Below, one piece after another: positions 25,307-33,592 of a stretch of DNA of 43,478 nt. Below the pieces are notes generated by a model that was given only the letters and a program-made list of their open reading frames with translations, was not told the DNA's origin and did no database searches. Both the position numbers and the translations under genes were made by a program. This DNA comes from Deltaproteobacteria bacterium (GTDB lineage: Bacteria > Desulfobacterota > Desulfobulbia > Desulfobulbales > Desulfurivibrionaceae). The first letter of the stretch is position 1. Each line of letters begins with the position of its first letter. Location: the NCBI GenBank assembly GCA_021847425.1, contig JAJZRF010000023.1, positions 1 to 43,478 of the forward strand, written 5' to 3'.

Positions 25307-25876
25307 ATGTTACAAATCGATATGACGGCGCGGGTCCGGAAAACTGTTGGTAAAGGTGCGGCAAGGACAATGCGCAGGGCAGGGAACACCCCTGCCGTTA
25401 TTTATGGTCCGCAGGGAGCGCCTGTTTCCCTGGAATGCAACACCAAGGATCTCACCCAGGGTTTGCTTTCCATCCATAGAAAGAATGCCTTTATCAATCT
25501 GGAAATAGATGAAGACGGCAAGAAAACGCTCCGGCACGTTATTACCCGCGAGATCCAAACGGATCCGGTGCAGGACAATGTTTTGCATGCCGATTTTTAT
25601 GAGGTCTCTCTTGATAAGCCCATGGAGTTCAAGGTGCCCCTCAAATATGTCGGTAAGGCCAAGGGCGTTGACTTGGGCGGCGACATGACCATCGTCAAGA
25701 ATAAAATCACGGTCTCGGGCAAGCTGCTTGATATCCCCGATCTTATTGAGGTGGATGTCGCTCCCCTGGATCGGGGTGTGGCCTTGACCTGCAAGGAGCT
25801 TGGTCTTTCCGCAGGCGTAACCCTTGTGACCGACCCGGATGCTGTTTGCGTTTCTATCTCCGGCGCGGCAGAGTAA
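25307..25876 (+). CDS. rplY: Ribosomal protein bL25, CTC form
   Basis: This 5S rRNA-binding protein of the large subunit is in the long CTC form (189 aa). The N-terminal L25 domain (1-92) contains TVGKGAARTMRRAGNTPAVIYG, and the C-terminal TL5/CTC beta domain runs from about 95 to 186, with DFYEVSLDKPMEFKVPL and IEVDVAPLDRG. A strong ribosome site, AGGAGG, lies eight bases before the ATG. The order prs-rplY-pth is conserved in many bacteria. A strong terminator follows the gene. Confidence 0.96.
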   Translation: MLQIDMTARVRKTVGKGAARTMRRAGNTPAVIYGPQGAPVSLECNTKDLTQGLLSIHRKNAFINLEIDEDGKKTLRHVITREIQTDPVQDNVLHADFYEVSLDKPMEFKVPLKYVGKAKGVDLGGDMTIVKNKITVSGKLLDIPDLIEVDVAPLDRGVALTCKELGLSAGVTLVTDPDAVCVSISGAAE

Positions 25877-25913
25877 AACGTCTGGAATAATATTTTTCCA
25901 ATACCGCGTGGTG

Positions 25914-25954
25914 AAAGCCGAAGAGAGGAGCCTCCTTTTTTCGGCTTTTTTTTT
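25914..25954 (+). terminator. Intrinsic terminator after rplY
   Basis: AAAGCCGAA (25914-25922) pairs with TTCGGCTTT (25940-25948), with an inner GGAG/CTCC stem, and the structure ends in a T-run to 25954. Confidence 0.85.
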
Positions 25955-26012
25955 GCACAGAGAGGGACTGAAAACCGTTTTTTGATGGTTTGACCGTATA
26001 GAGGGCAATATC

Positions 26013-26582
26013 GTGTACGTCGTGGTTGGCTTGGGAAATCCCGGGAAAGAGTATGCCGCTACCCGGCATAATATCGGGTTTATCTTTCTTGATTATCTGG
26101 CGGATAAATACCGGTTCACTTTCAAGGGGACAAAATGGCAGGCGGAAACGGCAAAGGATCTGTCCTGGGGGTATCCCGTCCTTTTTGTCAAGCCGCAGAC
26201 CTATATGAATCGAAGCGGCACCGCGGTAAGGGCAATTGCCGACTTTTATCAGGTTGAACCCCGCAGGATTATCGTGATTCACGACGATCTTGATCTGCCT
26301 TTGGGGCGCACCAAGATCATGGTGAATCGGGGAGCAGGCGGCCATAACGGGATCCGTTCCCTGATCGAGCATCTTGGCGGCAATGATTTCGTCCGGGTGC
26401 GGGTTGGGATCGGGCGTCCGGACAATGTAGGGAGGGTGAGCGATTTTGTGCTTTCCCGCTTCGGGCAGGAGGAAGCGGTGATGGTCCTTGAAGAACTTCA
26501 GTGCATTGAGGATGGAGTGCGCCTTGTCATGGAAGAGGGGCTGTCCGTTGCCATGAACCGGATTAATTCGGAGCACGTGTAA
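26013..26582 (+). CDS. pth: Peptidyl-tRNA hydrolase
   Basis: This enzyme hydrolyses peptidyl-tRNA released from stalled ribosomes. It has 189 aa, and the start codon is GTG after GAGGG. The active-site region VVGLGNPGKEYAATRHNIGF places Asn9 and catalytic His19. Other signatures are PQTYMNRSG, the HDDLDLPLG segment containing the catalytic Asp, and GAGGHNGIRSL. The last codons of the gene are followed by an AT-rich promoter region for carD. It lies 58 bases after the rplY terminator, so read-through or its own promoter must drive it. Confidence 0.96.
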   Translation: MYVVVGLGNPGKEYAATRHNIGFIFLDYLADKYRFTFKGTKWQAETAKDLSWGYPVLFVKPQTYMNRSGTAVRAIADFYQVEPRRIIVIHDDLDLPLGRTKIMVNRGAGGHNGIRSLIEHLGGNDFVRVRVGIGRPDNVGRVSDFVLSRFGQEEAVMVLEELQCIEDGVRLVMEEGLSVAMNRINSEHV

Positions 26583-26620
26583 TATAACATCTTGTAATAT
26601 CATGTTTTTTTAAGTTTGGA

Positions 26621-26648
26621 TTGATAATCCTGTGATGTGTGGTATAGT
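26621..26648 (+). promoter_or_regulatory. Candidate sigma70 promoter of carD
   Basis: TTGATA (26621-26626) and TATAGT (26643-26648) are spaced by 16 bases in an AT-rich gap after pth, about 90 bases before the carD start. Confidence 0.55.
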
Positions 26649-26740
26649 GCCTCCTAATCTTCATTTCTTCGTCGATGTTGGAGTGCTTCCTTGTAGAAAA
26701 AGGAACAGGGTGTTCCATGATTGACGAAAGGGAGGCACGT

Positions 26741-27226
26741 GTGTTTAACGTTGGTGATATGGCAGTATATCCGGCCCATGGCGTTGGCAAAATAGAATCC
26801 ATCGAGCAGCGGCAGGTCGGGGACAAGAAGCAATCCTTTTACGTGATGAAGATCCTTGATTCAAGCATGGTTATCATGATCCCCACGGTCAGTTGCCAGA
26901 ATGTGGGGTTGAGAAATATCATCAGCGCCCAGGATGTGAGCAAAATTTACGATATCCTGAATGAAAAGGATGTTGCCATCGTCTCCCAGCCTTGGAACCA
27001 GCGGTACAGGGAGTATATGGAAAAGATCAAGACCGGTTCCGTGTATGAGATTGCCTCGGTACTTCGGGACCTTTTTCTTTTGCGGGTGGATAAGGATCTT
27101 TCTTTTGGCGAACGCAAGATGATGGACACCGCCAAAAGTCTTCTGGTGAAAGAAATTGCCCTTGCCAACGAATTTAACGAGTCCGAGACTCAGGTGGAGC
27201 AGCACATCGAACAGATTTTTTCCTGA
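26741..27226 (+). CDS. carD: CarD family RNA polymerase-binding regulator
   Basis: This 161-aa transcription factor of the CarD/CdnL family binds the RNA polymerase beta subunit and stabilises open complexes, notably at rRNA promoters in studied species. The N-terminal RNAP-interaction domain begins FNVGDMAVYPAHGVGKIESIE, and the helical C-terminal DNA-binding part includes VYEIASVLRDLFLL and LSFGERKMMDTAKSLLVKEI. The GTG at 26741 is chosen: GGGAGG lies five bases upstream and the family sequence starts there. The open frame extends 22 codons upstream from 26675 but that part has no family resemblance. A good terminator follows. Confidence 0.93.
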   Translation: MFNVGDMAVYPAHGVGKIESIEQRQVGDKKQSFYVMKILDSSMVIMIPTVSCQNVGLRNIISAQDVSKIYDILNEKDVAIVSQPWNQRYREYMEKIKTGSVYEIASVLRDLFLLRVDKDLSFGERKMMDTAKSLLVKEIALANEFNESETQVEQHIEQIFS

Positions 27227-27278
27227 TCCCGCCCGGCTCGCCGATGGATTCGCCCGTGACATTTCGCCGTACATTCAA

Positions 27279-27313
27279 GCCTGTGCTATCTCCGGTAGCA
27301 CGGGCATTTTTTT
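27279..27313 (+). terminator. Intrinsic terminator after carD
   Basis: A 10-bp stem with one G-T pair, GCCTGTGCTA against TAGCACGGGC (27279-27305), is followed by seven T residues. It ends 13 bases before the next start codon. Confidence 0.85.
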
Positions 27314-27325
27314 CCCCATGAGTCT

Positions 27326-28255
27326 ATGAGTCAGAATCATTTTTTTCTCATTGAAAAGGGGGGGCAGCGCCTTGATCTCTATCTGGCGGGCCAACTCGAA
27401 CCCGAAGGATTGACGCGTTCGCGGATTCAGCAGCTGATCCGGGCCGGAATGGTCCTGGTGAACGGGATCCCCCTGAAGGCCAAGTATCTTCTTCAGGCCG
27501 GGGACAACATCACACTCACAGTTCCTCCGGGGGCTCCTTCCGAGCTGGTTGGAGAGCCTGTCGATTTTGATACCCTTCATGAGGACGAGGATCTCATTGT
27601 TCTTGTTAAACCCCCCGGCATTGTGGTGCATCCGGCCTCCGGTCACAGCACGGCAACCCTGGTGCATGGGCTTCTCTATCATTGCGGCGGTTTATCCGGG
27701 ATGAATGGGGAACTGCGGCCCGGCATCGTCCACCGCCTTGATAAGGACACCTCTGGCGTCATGGTGGTTGCCAAAACCGATTTCGCCCACCAGGCTCTGG
27801 CCGGCCAGTTCAAGCGGCGGGAGGTGAAAAAGTTCTATCAGGCCCTGGTCGATGGCAGGCCGATCGGGCAATCCGGCAGGGTTGATCTGCCCATTGGCCG
27901 TCATCCCGTCCATCGGAAAAAAATGGCCATTCGGGAGGATGGCCGCGAGGCCGTGACCAACTGGCGGGTTCTGGAGCGTTTTGCCCAGGGGTTGACCCTC
28001 CTTGAGCTTGGCCTGGAAACCGGCCGCACCCATCAGATCCGGGTACACATGGCTGCCCTTTCTCATCCTGTTGCCGGGGATTCTGTCTATGGCCGGAAGA
28101 ATTCTCACTATCCAAAGATGGGGATAACCCGCCAATGCCTGCACGCGCATACGCTGTCCTTCTCGCATCCCAGAACCGGGGAGAATTTGCAGTTTACCGC
28201 GCCGCTTTGGCCGGATATGCTATATACTCTTGAGTTGCTGCGGCAGGCGGGCTGA
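27326..28255 (+). CDS. rluD: RluD/RluC-type 23S rRNA pseudouridine synthase
   Basis: The 309-aa enzyme is a member of the RluA family, which isomerises uridine to pseudouridine in 23S rRNA. An N-terminal S4 RNA-binding domain (about 13-75) contains GLTRSRIQQLIRAGMVLVNG, and the catalytic domain carries LVKPPGIVVHPASGH, the active-site Asp in HRLDKDTSGVMVV and the LETGRTHQIRVHM motif. The presence of an S4 domain points to RluC or RluD rather than RluA; the exact target uridines cannot be read from the sequence. The start lies just after the carD terminator and is followed closely by coaE. Confidence 0.9.
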   Translation: MSQNHFFLIEKGGQRLDLYLAGQLEPEGLTRSRIQQLIRAGMVLVNGIPLKAKYLLQAGDNITLTVPPGAPSELVGEPVDFDTLHEDEDLIVLVKPPGIVVHPASGHSTATLVHGLLYHCGGLSGMNGELRPGIVHRLDKDTSGVMVVAKTDFAHQALAGQFKRREVKKFYQALVDGRPIGQSGRVDLPIGRHPVHRKKMAIREDGREAVTNWRVLERFAQGLTLLELGLETGRTHQIRVHMAALSHPVAGDSVYGRKNSHYPKMGITRQCLHAHTLSFSHPRTGENLQFTAPLWPDMLYTLELLRQAG

Positions 28256-28275
28256 CTAATCTGTGAGGATAAACA

Positions 28276-28896
28276 GTGGCAGAGCAGGCGCAAACATCGG
28301 TGGTTGCCATCACTGGGGGAATGGGCTCCGGCAAGAGCTCCGTGGCCGCTTATCTGTGTGAGATCGGCGTGGCCAGGGGGCTTAATGCCGACACCATTTG
28401 CCGTCGGCTTCTTGAGCCGGGTGCTTCCGGCTGGCTGGCCGTGGGTAAGGCGTTTGGCAAAAGATTTTTTCTGGCGGATCAAAGCATTGACCGGTCCCTG
28501 TTGCGCAAGGTTCTTTTTGAGGATCAGGAATTTCGTTGTGAGCTCAACGGTCTGCTTCACCCCTTGGTGCGAAACGAGATAATCAGCTGTATTGAGAAGG
28601 AAACAGGTCTTTTTGCCCAGGCCCGGGCCCGGTTCGTGGTCGAAGTGCCCCTTTTGTATGAAGCGCAGTGGGAACATGATTTTTCACCGGTTGTGGTGGC
28701 GTATGCAGATGAAAAAACCTGCCTGCGCAGAATCATGCTGCGTGACCGGATAAGCGAAGTTGAGGCCGAAAAAGCGATGGGGGCGCAGATGCCCTTGCCG
28801 CACAAGGCCCTCCTTGCGGATCATGTTATTGATAACAGTGGTTCCTGGTCTGACACCTGTTTGCAGATCTTGCATCTGCAAAATCTGCTTTGGTAA
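28276..28896 (+). CDS. coaE: Dephospho-CoA kinase
   Basis: This enzyme carries out the last step of coenzyme A synthesis, phosphorylating the 3' hydroxyl of dephospho-CoA. It has 206 aa, and the start codon is GTG with GAGGAT upstream. The P-loop GGMGSGKSSVAAYL lies near residues 14-27, a substrate-binding segment around LNADTICRRLLEPG replaces the more usual DxD at that position, and HPLVRNEI, VEVPLLYEA and the DNSGS motif match the family. It is 20 bases after the pseudouridine synthase gene, suggesting a two-gene operon. Confidence 0.92.
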   Translation: MAEQAQTSVVAITGGMGSGKSSVAAYLCEIGVARGLNADTICRRLLEPGASGWLAVGKAFGKRFFLADQSIDRSLLRKVLFEDQEFRCELNGLLHPLVRNEIISCIEKETGLFAQARARFVVEVPLLYEAQWEHDFSPVVVAYADEKTCLRRIMLRDRISEVEAEKAMGAQMPLPHKALLADHVIDNSGSWSDTCLQILHLQNLLW

Positions 28897-29069
28897 GGGG
28901 ATTGGCCTCGGCGGTGGATGATTTCGCCCCCCAAAAAAATGGACGGCGCGCTCAATTCCCAACCAAGTATTCTTGAGAAAAGTGTCCGTTGGATAAAGAA
29001 CAGGAGCTTGTTTGCTGGCAAGCTTTAAGGGTTGGCGTTTAGCATCGCTTGTCAGCGTGCGGCAGAGGC

Positions 29070-31010
29070 ATGGATAATTCCGTGGCTGAAAAAAAAGACG
29101 TTGCTCCAGACAAACCGGTGGTGCGGAAATCACCGCTTCGTATTTTTGCCATTGCCCTTGCTCTGCTTTTCCTGGGTGAACTCGGCATCATGCGAATCCT
29201 CGCTTTTTTCCCCTCCCTGCCTCCCCCCGCCGCCGCTTTTCTGGACGGAGTCCTCCTTGCTTGCCTGGCGTTGCCGTTGTGGTTTTTCCTCTCCTACAGA
29301 CCCATGCGCGAGAAGACCGAGGAGTGCAATCGGGAGCGGCAGGAAATCGCGAGGCAGAACAGGTTGCTGCACACGGTGCTTGACGCTATACCATTCCCTT
29401 TTTGTGTGATTGACGCCAAAGATTATCGGGTGAAAATCATCAACAAGGCTGCCGGAACCAATGACACCGGAGATCTCACCTGTCACGTTCTTTCCCATAA
29501 AAGCGCGATGCCATGTTCCGGGGGCGAACACCCTTGCCCCATGCTTGAGGTGAAAAAAACCGGGAAGCCGGTGATCTTGGAGCATCTCCACTATAATCAG
29601 CGCGGTGCCCAAAGAGTTGTGGAAGTGCATGGCTACCCGATCTTTGACGAGACCGGCAATGTTGTCCAGATGATCGAATCTTCCATTGATATAACCCAAC
29701 GGAAGCTGGCGGAGGATGGACTGAGGCGAAGCGAGGCAGGCTTGCAGGATTTTCTCGATCACGCCAACGATCTTATTCAGATTCTTGACCTGAAAGGGCG
29801 GTTTCTCTATGTCAACCGTGCTTGGCAGCTGGCTCTGGGATACAGCGAGGCGGAAATCGGAAGCCTGACCATCCATGACATCCTATCCCAGGATTCCCGG
29901 GAAAGTTCCATGGAATTGTTCAGCCCCAGCAGCAGGAGTTCGCAGGTTGTGGGGCATGAGCTGGTTTTTGTCGCCAAGAACGGGAAAGCGATAATTGTTG
30001 AGGGAAATATCACCACCCAGATGGAGGAAGGCGCTCCGGTCGCGGTGCGGGGCACATTCCGGGATATCACCAAGCGGAAGCAGCTTGAGGAACAGTTTCT
30101 GGAGCAGAAGAACATCACGGAAAAAATGATCAAGTTCTCGGCGGTGCCGATCTTTGTTCTGGACAAGAATCACTTGGTTACCAACTGGAACAAGGCCTGT
30201 GAAAAAATGACCGGGATCAGGGCGCAGAAGATTGTCGGCACCAGCGATCACTGGCGACCCTTTTATCCCAGCAAACGCGCCTGTCTTGCCGACCTGGTGC
30301 TTGACGGGGCGTATGATTCGTTTCCCCGGTTTTACGAAGCCTTTGATACCTCGACTTTTCTGCATGACGGGGTGCATTCGGAGGGGTGGTTTGATAATGT
30401 AGGCGGAAAAAAACGGTACCTTCTCTTTGACGCCGTGCCTATCTACAACAGGGCCAAGGAGCTGGTGGCGGTCATCGAAACCTTGCAGGATATCAGCGAG
30501 CGGAAAAAGTTGGAGGATGCGCTGGCACGGCTTGCCACCACCGATGCCCTTACCGGCCTGTGCAACCGGCATCGCTTCAACGCGCTGCTGGAGCAGGAGG
30601 TGGCCAGGGCTCGGCGCTACCATACCCCGCTTTCCCTGATCATGTTCGACTTGGATTATTTCAAGAATATTAACGATACTTACGGGCACGCGGTTGGGGA
30701 TCAGGTGTTGCAGGCCGTGGCCAACGTTATCCGGGAAAATGTTCGGGCCACGGATTGGGTCGGGCGATGGGGTGGTGAGGAGTTCATGGTGCTCTGCCCG
30801 GAAGCCACGGAACCGGACGCGGCTTTCACTGCGGAGAAACTGCGGAGGCTGGTGGAAAGCCATATCTTTGAGACCGTGAAGACGATCACCATCAGTTGCG
30901 GGGTGACCCGTTTCAAGGCGTACGATTCGGTGGATACTTTTGTCCGCAGGGCCGATGACGGCTTGTACAGGGCAAAGGACAAGGGCCGGAATATTGTGGA
31001 AATAGTCTGA
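29070..31010 (+). CDS. Membrane-anchored PAS-GGDEF diguanylate cyclase
   Basis: The 646-aa sensor would synthesise cyclic di-GMP. Two N-terminal transmembrane segments (about 19-45 and 55-78) are followed by a short coiled coil and three PAS regions (about 100-215, 225-345 and 350-480). The C-terminal GGDEF domain has active site GGEEF in GRWGGEEFMVLCPE and an intact inhibitory RxxD site (RATD) five residues before it, implying product feedback. The first PAS carries a Cys/His cluster, C138, C149, H154 and C156, that could hold a metal or sense redox. ATG 29070 was chosen over a TTG at 29049. It is followed 252 bases later by a soluble paralogue sharing two PAS domains and the GGDEF. Confidence 0.93.
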   Translation: MDNSVAEKKDVAPDKPVVRKSPLRIFAIALALLFLGELGIMRILAFFPSLPPPAAAFLDGVLLACLALPLWFFLSYRPMREKTEECNRERQEIARQNRLLHTVLDAIPFPFCVIDAKDYRVKIINKAAGTNDTGDLTCHVLSHKSAMPCSGGEHPCPMLEVKKTGKPVILEHLHYNQRGAQRVVEVHGYPIFDETGNVVQMIESSIDITQRKLAEDGLRRSEAGLQDFLDHANDLIQILDLKGRFLYVNRAWQLALGYSEAEIGSLTIHDILSQDSRESSMELFSPSSRSSQVVGHELVFVAKNGKAIIVEGNITTQMEEGAPVAVRGTFRDITKRKQLEEQFLEQKNITEKMIKFSAVPIFVLDKNHLVTNWNKACEKMTGIRAQKIVGTSDHWRPFYPSKRACLADLVLDGAYDSFPRFYEAFDTSTFLHDGVHSEGWFDNVGGKKRYLLFDAVPIYNRAKELVAVIETLQDISERKKLEDALARLATTDALTGLCNRHRFNALLEQEVARARRYHTPLSLIMFDLDYFKNINDTYGHAVGDQVLQAVANVIRENVRATDWVGRWGGEEFMVLCPEATEPDAAFTAEKLRRLVESHIFETVKTITISCGVTRFKAYDSVDTFVRRADDGLYRAKDKGRNIVEIV

Positions 31011-31197
31011 GTCGTGAATTCTTGCTGATTTTTTTTCCTGCGGTTGCTGTTTTGGGTGGTGGTCTGGATGGGTTGCCGCCGGTCTCCTGTAATTCCTCCT
31101 CACATTTCAGTCTGATCTGGTCAATTTTCTGGAAACCGGTTGCAAGAGGGGAAAATGGTTTAAGGATTTAATTAAAAGTTGTAGGTTGTGGGGCAAC

Positions 31198-31227
31198 GCA
31201 CCGCAAGGTGCATGTGCCGCAAAGGCA
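31198..31227 (+). promoter_or_regulatory. Twin hairpins in the leader of the second diguanylate cyclase
   Basis: GCACC-GCAA-GGTGC (31198-31211), a perfect stem with a GNRA tetraloop, is followed three bases later by TGCC-GCAAA-GGCA (31215-31227). They lie about 35 bases before ATG 31263. They do not match the cyclic di-GMP riboswitch consensus I know. Confidence 0.4.
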
Positions 31228-31262
31228 GTAAGGATTTCCATTATTCAGTGGCAGGAAATAAG

Positions 31263-32609
31263 ATGGATCGGGCATCTGCGGTTTCGAAAAATGAATCCGG
31301 GCAACGGCAGCGGTCGGAAACAGCTTTTCTTGCCGGGAGCCGATTTTCGCGGATTTTTCTGGATTGCGCCAATGATCTGATCCAGAGCATCGACCGGTCC
31401 GGGAGATTCCTCTATGTCAACAAGGCGTGGCGGGAAACCTTGGGTTATGATGAGTCCGAGATCGGCGCGCTCACTATTTTCGATATTCTTGCCCCTGACT
31501 GCCGCGGGAATTGCGCCACTCTTTTTCACGATATTGCCGCCGGCAAGATCTTCCATTCCTACGAGGTGGTTTTTGTCGCCAAGAGCGGCCGCAGAATTCC
31601 GGTGGAAGGAAAGATCAGCACGGAATTCAAGGACGGCGAACTGGTGGCGACCATGGGCATCTTTCGCGACATCAGCCAGCGGAAAGAGGCGGAAGATCGG
31701 TTGCGGGATCAGAAGCTGCTCACCGAAAAGCTGATCCGTTACTCCGCAGTGCCTATTTTTGTGCTGGACCCGCAGCACCGGGTCACCGACTGGAACCGGG
31801 CCTGCGAGATGCTCACCGGCATTTCCGCGGAACAGATGGTGGGGACAACGAATCACTGGCAAGCATTTTATCGGGAAAAACGCCCATGTCTGGCCGATCT
31901 TGTCATTGATTCCGCCGACCGGCGCGATCTCGATACGCTCTATGCCGCAGCCAAAAACTCCGAATTGCTGGAGGAGGGCATTCACTCCGAAGAGTGGTTG
32001 GACGGGGTGGGCGGGGCGCGCCGCTATCTCTCCTGCGATGCCGTGCCTATCTACAACCACGGCAAGGAGCTTGTCGCGGTTATCGAAACCCTGCATGATC
32101 TCACCGAGCGCCAAAAGATGGAAGAGGCGCTCACCCGGCTTGCCACCACCGATACCCTGACCGGGGTATGCAATCGCGGCAAGATCGAGGAGTCGCTGCG
32201 GCAGGAGATGGCCAGAACTTCCCGCTATGGAAGCCCCCTGACCATTATCCTCTTTGATCTTGACCGCTTCAAGGAGATCAATGACAGCTTCGGGCATTCC
32301 ATCGGGGATCAGGTCCTGCAAGAGGTTGCCGCCACGGTGGGAAAGCAGATCAGGGCGACCGATGTGCTGGGGCGCTGGGGCGGCGATGAGTTCATCGTGC
32401 TCTGCCCGGGAATCGTGGCGGATGACGCGGTCAGGATTGCCGAAAAGTTGCGGCAACGGGTCGAGGAACTGCCGCTTGGGATCACCATCAGCTGCGGACT
32501 TGCCGGCTGCCGGCCAGGAGAAAGCGTAGTTTCCCTGATCAACCGGGCGGACAAGGCGCTGTATGCCGCAAAGTCAGCGGGACGCAATCTGGTGCGGATA
32601 ACGGACTGA
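31263..32609 (+). CDS. Soluble PAS-GGDEF diguanylate cyclase
   Basis: The 448-aa paralogue of the 29070 gene has no transmembrane segments and no first PAS. Two PAS domains (about 30-145 and 150-270) are followed by a GGDEF domain. The active site is GGDEF in GRWGGDEFIVLCPG, and the I-site RATD precedes it by five residues, so it is predicted to be active and feedback-inhibited. The second PAS is closely parallel to its neighbour, for example SAVPIFVLD followed by WNRACEMLTGI. The upstream GTG at 31188 is open, but ATG 31263 has AGGA at a good distance and starts a plausible domain edge. It ends seven bases before the convergent folE2. Confidence 0.93.
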   Translation: MDRASAVSKNESGQRQRSETAFLAGSRFSRIFLDCANDLIQSIDRSGRFLYVNKAWRETLGYDESEIGALTIFDILAPDCRGNCATLFHDIAAGKIFHSYEVVFVAKSGRRIPVEGKISTEFKDGELVATMGIFRDISQRKEAEDRLRDQKLLTEKLIRYSAVPIFVLDPQHRVTDWNRACEMLTGISAEQMVGTTNHWQAFYREKRPCLADLVIDSADRRDLDTLYAAAKNSELLEEGIHSEEWLDGVGGARRYLSCDAVPIYNHGKELVAVIETLHDLTERQKMEEALTRLATTDTLTGVCNRGKIEESLRQEMARTSRYGSPLTIILFDLDRFKEINDSFGHSIGDQVLQEVAATVGKQIRATDVLGRWGGDEFIVLCPGIVADDAVRIAEKLRQRVEELPLGITISCGLAGCRPGESVVSLINRADKALYAAKSAGRNLVRITD

Positions 32610-32616
32610 GCAGGGG

Positions 32617-33354
32617 TCAGCGGATTTCGTCGCTGTCCACATAGGCATAGGCGCTGTGCTTGTGGATGGACTCAAAACTCTCCACGCTTACGGAAAACCA
32701 GGTGATGGCCGGATTGGCCATGGCCTGTTCCGCCACCTTGCGCACCGCGTCTTCCACGAACATCGGGTTGTTGTAAGCCTTTTCCGTCACGTGTTTCTCA
32801 TCCGGCCGTTTCAACAGGGAATACACCTCGCAGGAACCGCCCGCCTCGGCCATGGCGATGAGGTCTTCCATCCAGATGAAGCTTGAGTACTTGACAATGA
32901 GGTTCACCTCGCCCCGCTGGTTGTGGGCGCCGCAATCGCTGATCTCCCGGGAACAGGGGCAAAGAGTGGTCACCGGCACCCAGACCGCCAGGATGAAATC
33001 CTCATCCCGGCCGATGCCGCCGGTGAACCGGCAGGTATATTCCATGAGTCCGGGCGTGCCGGTGACCGGCGCCCTCTTTTCCAGAAAGTAGGGGAAGGTC
33101 ATCTCCACATGAGCCGATTCCGCCCGCAGCTCTTCCTTGACCTCGGCCAGCAGGTTTCGGAAAATCCGGTTGCTCATCTCGTCCTGGTAAGTGTTCAGAA
33201 CCTTGATGAAGGTGGAGACGCAGGATTCCCGGTACTGGCTCGGCAGGCTGACCTGGAGGCTGATGCTGGCCACGGTCTGCTGTATGCCTCCGGATTTTTC
33301 GCGCACCCGCACCGGATACCTGATATCTTTTATGCCTACGGTATTGAGCTTCAT
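32617..33354 (-). CDS. folE2: GTP cyclohydrolase FolE2 (type IB)
   Basis: The zinc-independent GTP cyclohydrolase IB converts GTP to 7,8-dihydroneopterin triphosphate for folate or queuosine precursors. It has 245 residues from ATG 33354, slightly short of the family's usual 255-260. Conserved parts are VGIKDIRYPV near the start, SQYRESCVSTFIKVL, the substrate/metal region VTTLCPCSREIS with its Cys pair, AHNQRGEVNLIVKY and the C-terminal SVESFESIHKHSAYAYV. The frame is open further upstream but the added sequence does not resemble the family; the exact start is uncertain because no clear ribosome site is seen. It faces the diguanylate cyclases and is divergent from the S4 gene across a structured intergenic region. 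Confidence 0.9.
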   Translation of the reverse strand: MKLNTVGIKDIRYPVRVREKSGGIQQTVASISLQVSLPSQYRESCVSTFIKVLNTYQDEMSNRIFRNLLAEVKEELRAESAHVEMTFPYFLEKRAPVTGTPGLMEYTCRFTGGIGRDEDFILAVWVPVTTLCPCSREISDCGAHNQRGEVNLIVKYSSFIWMEDLIAMAEAGGSCEVYSLLKRPDEKHVTEKAYNNPMFVEDAVRKVAEQAMANPAITWFSVSVESFESIHKHSAYAYVDSDEIR

Positions 33355-33409
33355 GGTGCCCAGATATATACACCATTTGCCTTCGCGCGGAAAGCGGTAA
33401 GCCATTGTC

Positions 33410-33440
33410 AAAAAATAACATGGCCGTTTTGGGCGGCCAG
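33410..33440 (-). other. Terminator-like hairpin upstream of folE2
   Basis: TGGCCG and CGGCCA (within 33421-33440) pair around a 7-base loop; on the minus strand this is followed after five bases by six T residues (complement of 33410-33415). It could act as an attenuator of folE2. Confidence 0.4.
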
Positions 33441-33448
33441 ATGGCATA

Positions 33449-33502
33449 AGGAGCCGTACAGTAAGACAACATAAATGGCCATGTTGTTTCTGAACGGCTC
33501 CT
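33449..33502. repeat. 54-bp long imperfect palindrome between folE2 and the S4 gene
   Basis: AGGAGCCGT (33449-33457) pairs with ACGGCTCCT (33494-33502), CAG with CTG, and ACAACAT with ATGTTGT, around AAATGGCC. Only a few bases are unpaired. It is too long for a simple operator; an RNA structure, a small mobile palindrome or a regulatory leader are possible. Confidence 0.65.
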
Positions 33503-33512
33503 AAACAGGGAG

Positions 33513-33550
33513 CACGCCAGGCCATGGATGGGGCTTGGCCCCCGGGCGTG
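33513..33550. repeat. Second stem-loop between folE2 and the S4 gene
   Basis: CACGCC (33513-33518) pairs with GGCGTG (33545-33550), and an inner GGCCA/TGGCC stem pairs around GGATGGGGC-type loop sequence. It adjoins the 54-bp palindrome. Confidence 0.5.
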
Positions 33551-33592
33551 AGCTGTGGTAGGCTGAATATAATGGGGGAGGCGAATGGAACG

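Noticed and set aside
26675-26740. Longer CarD start at 26675
   Set aside because: The strong Shine-Dalgarno GGGAGG is placed for the GTG at 26741, where family sequence begins.
31105-31145. Sigma54 promoter before the second diguanylate cyclase (TGG...TTGCA)
   Set aside because: The distance between the GG and GC elements is nine bases instead of the required ten.
31190-31260. Cyclic di-GMP type I riboswitch
   Set aside because: A GCAAA segment is present, but the conserved GGGCAAACC-like and second-stem blocks of the known motif cannot be aligned.
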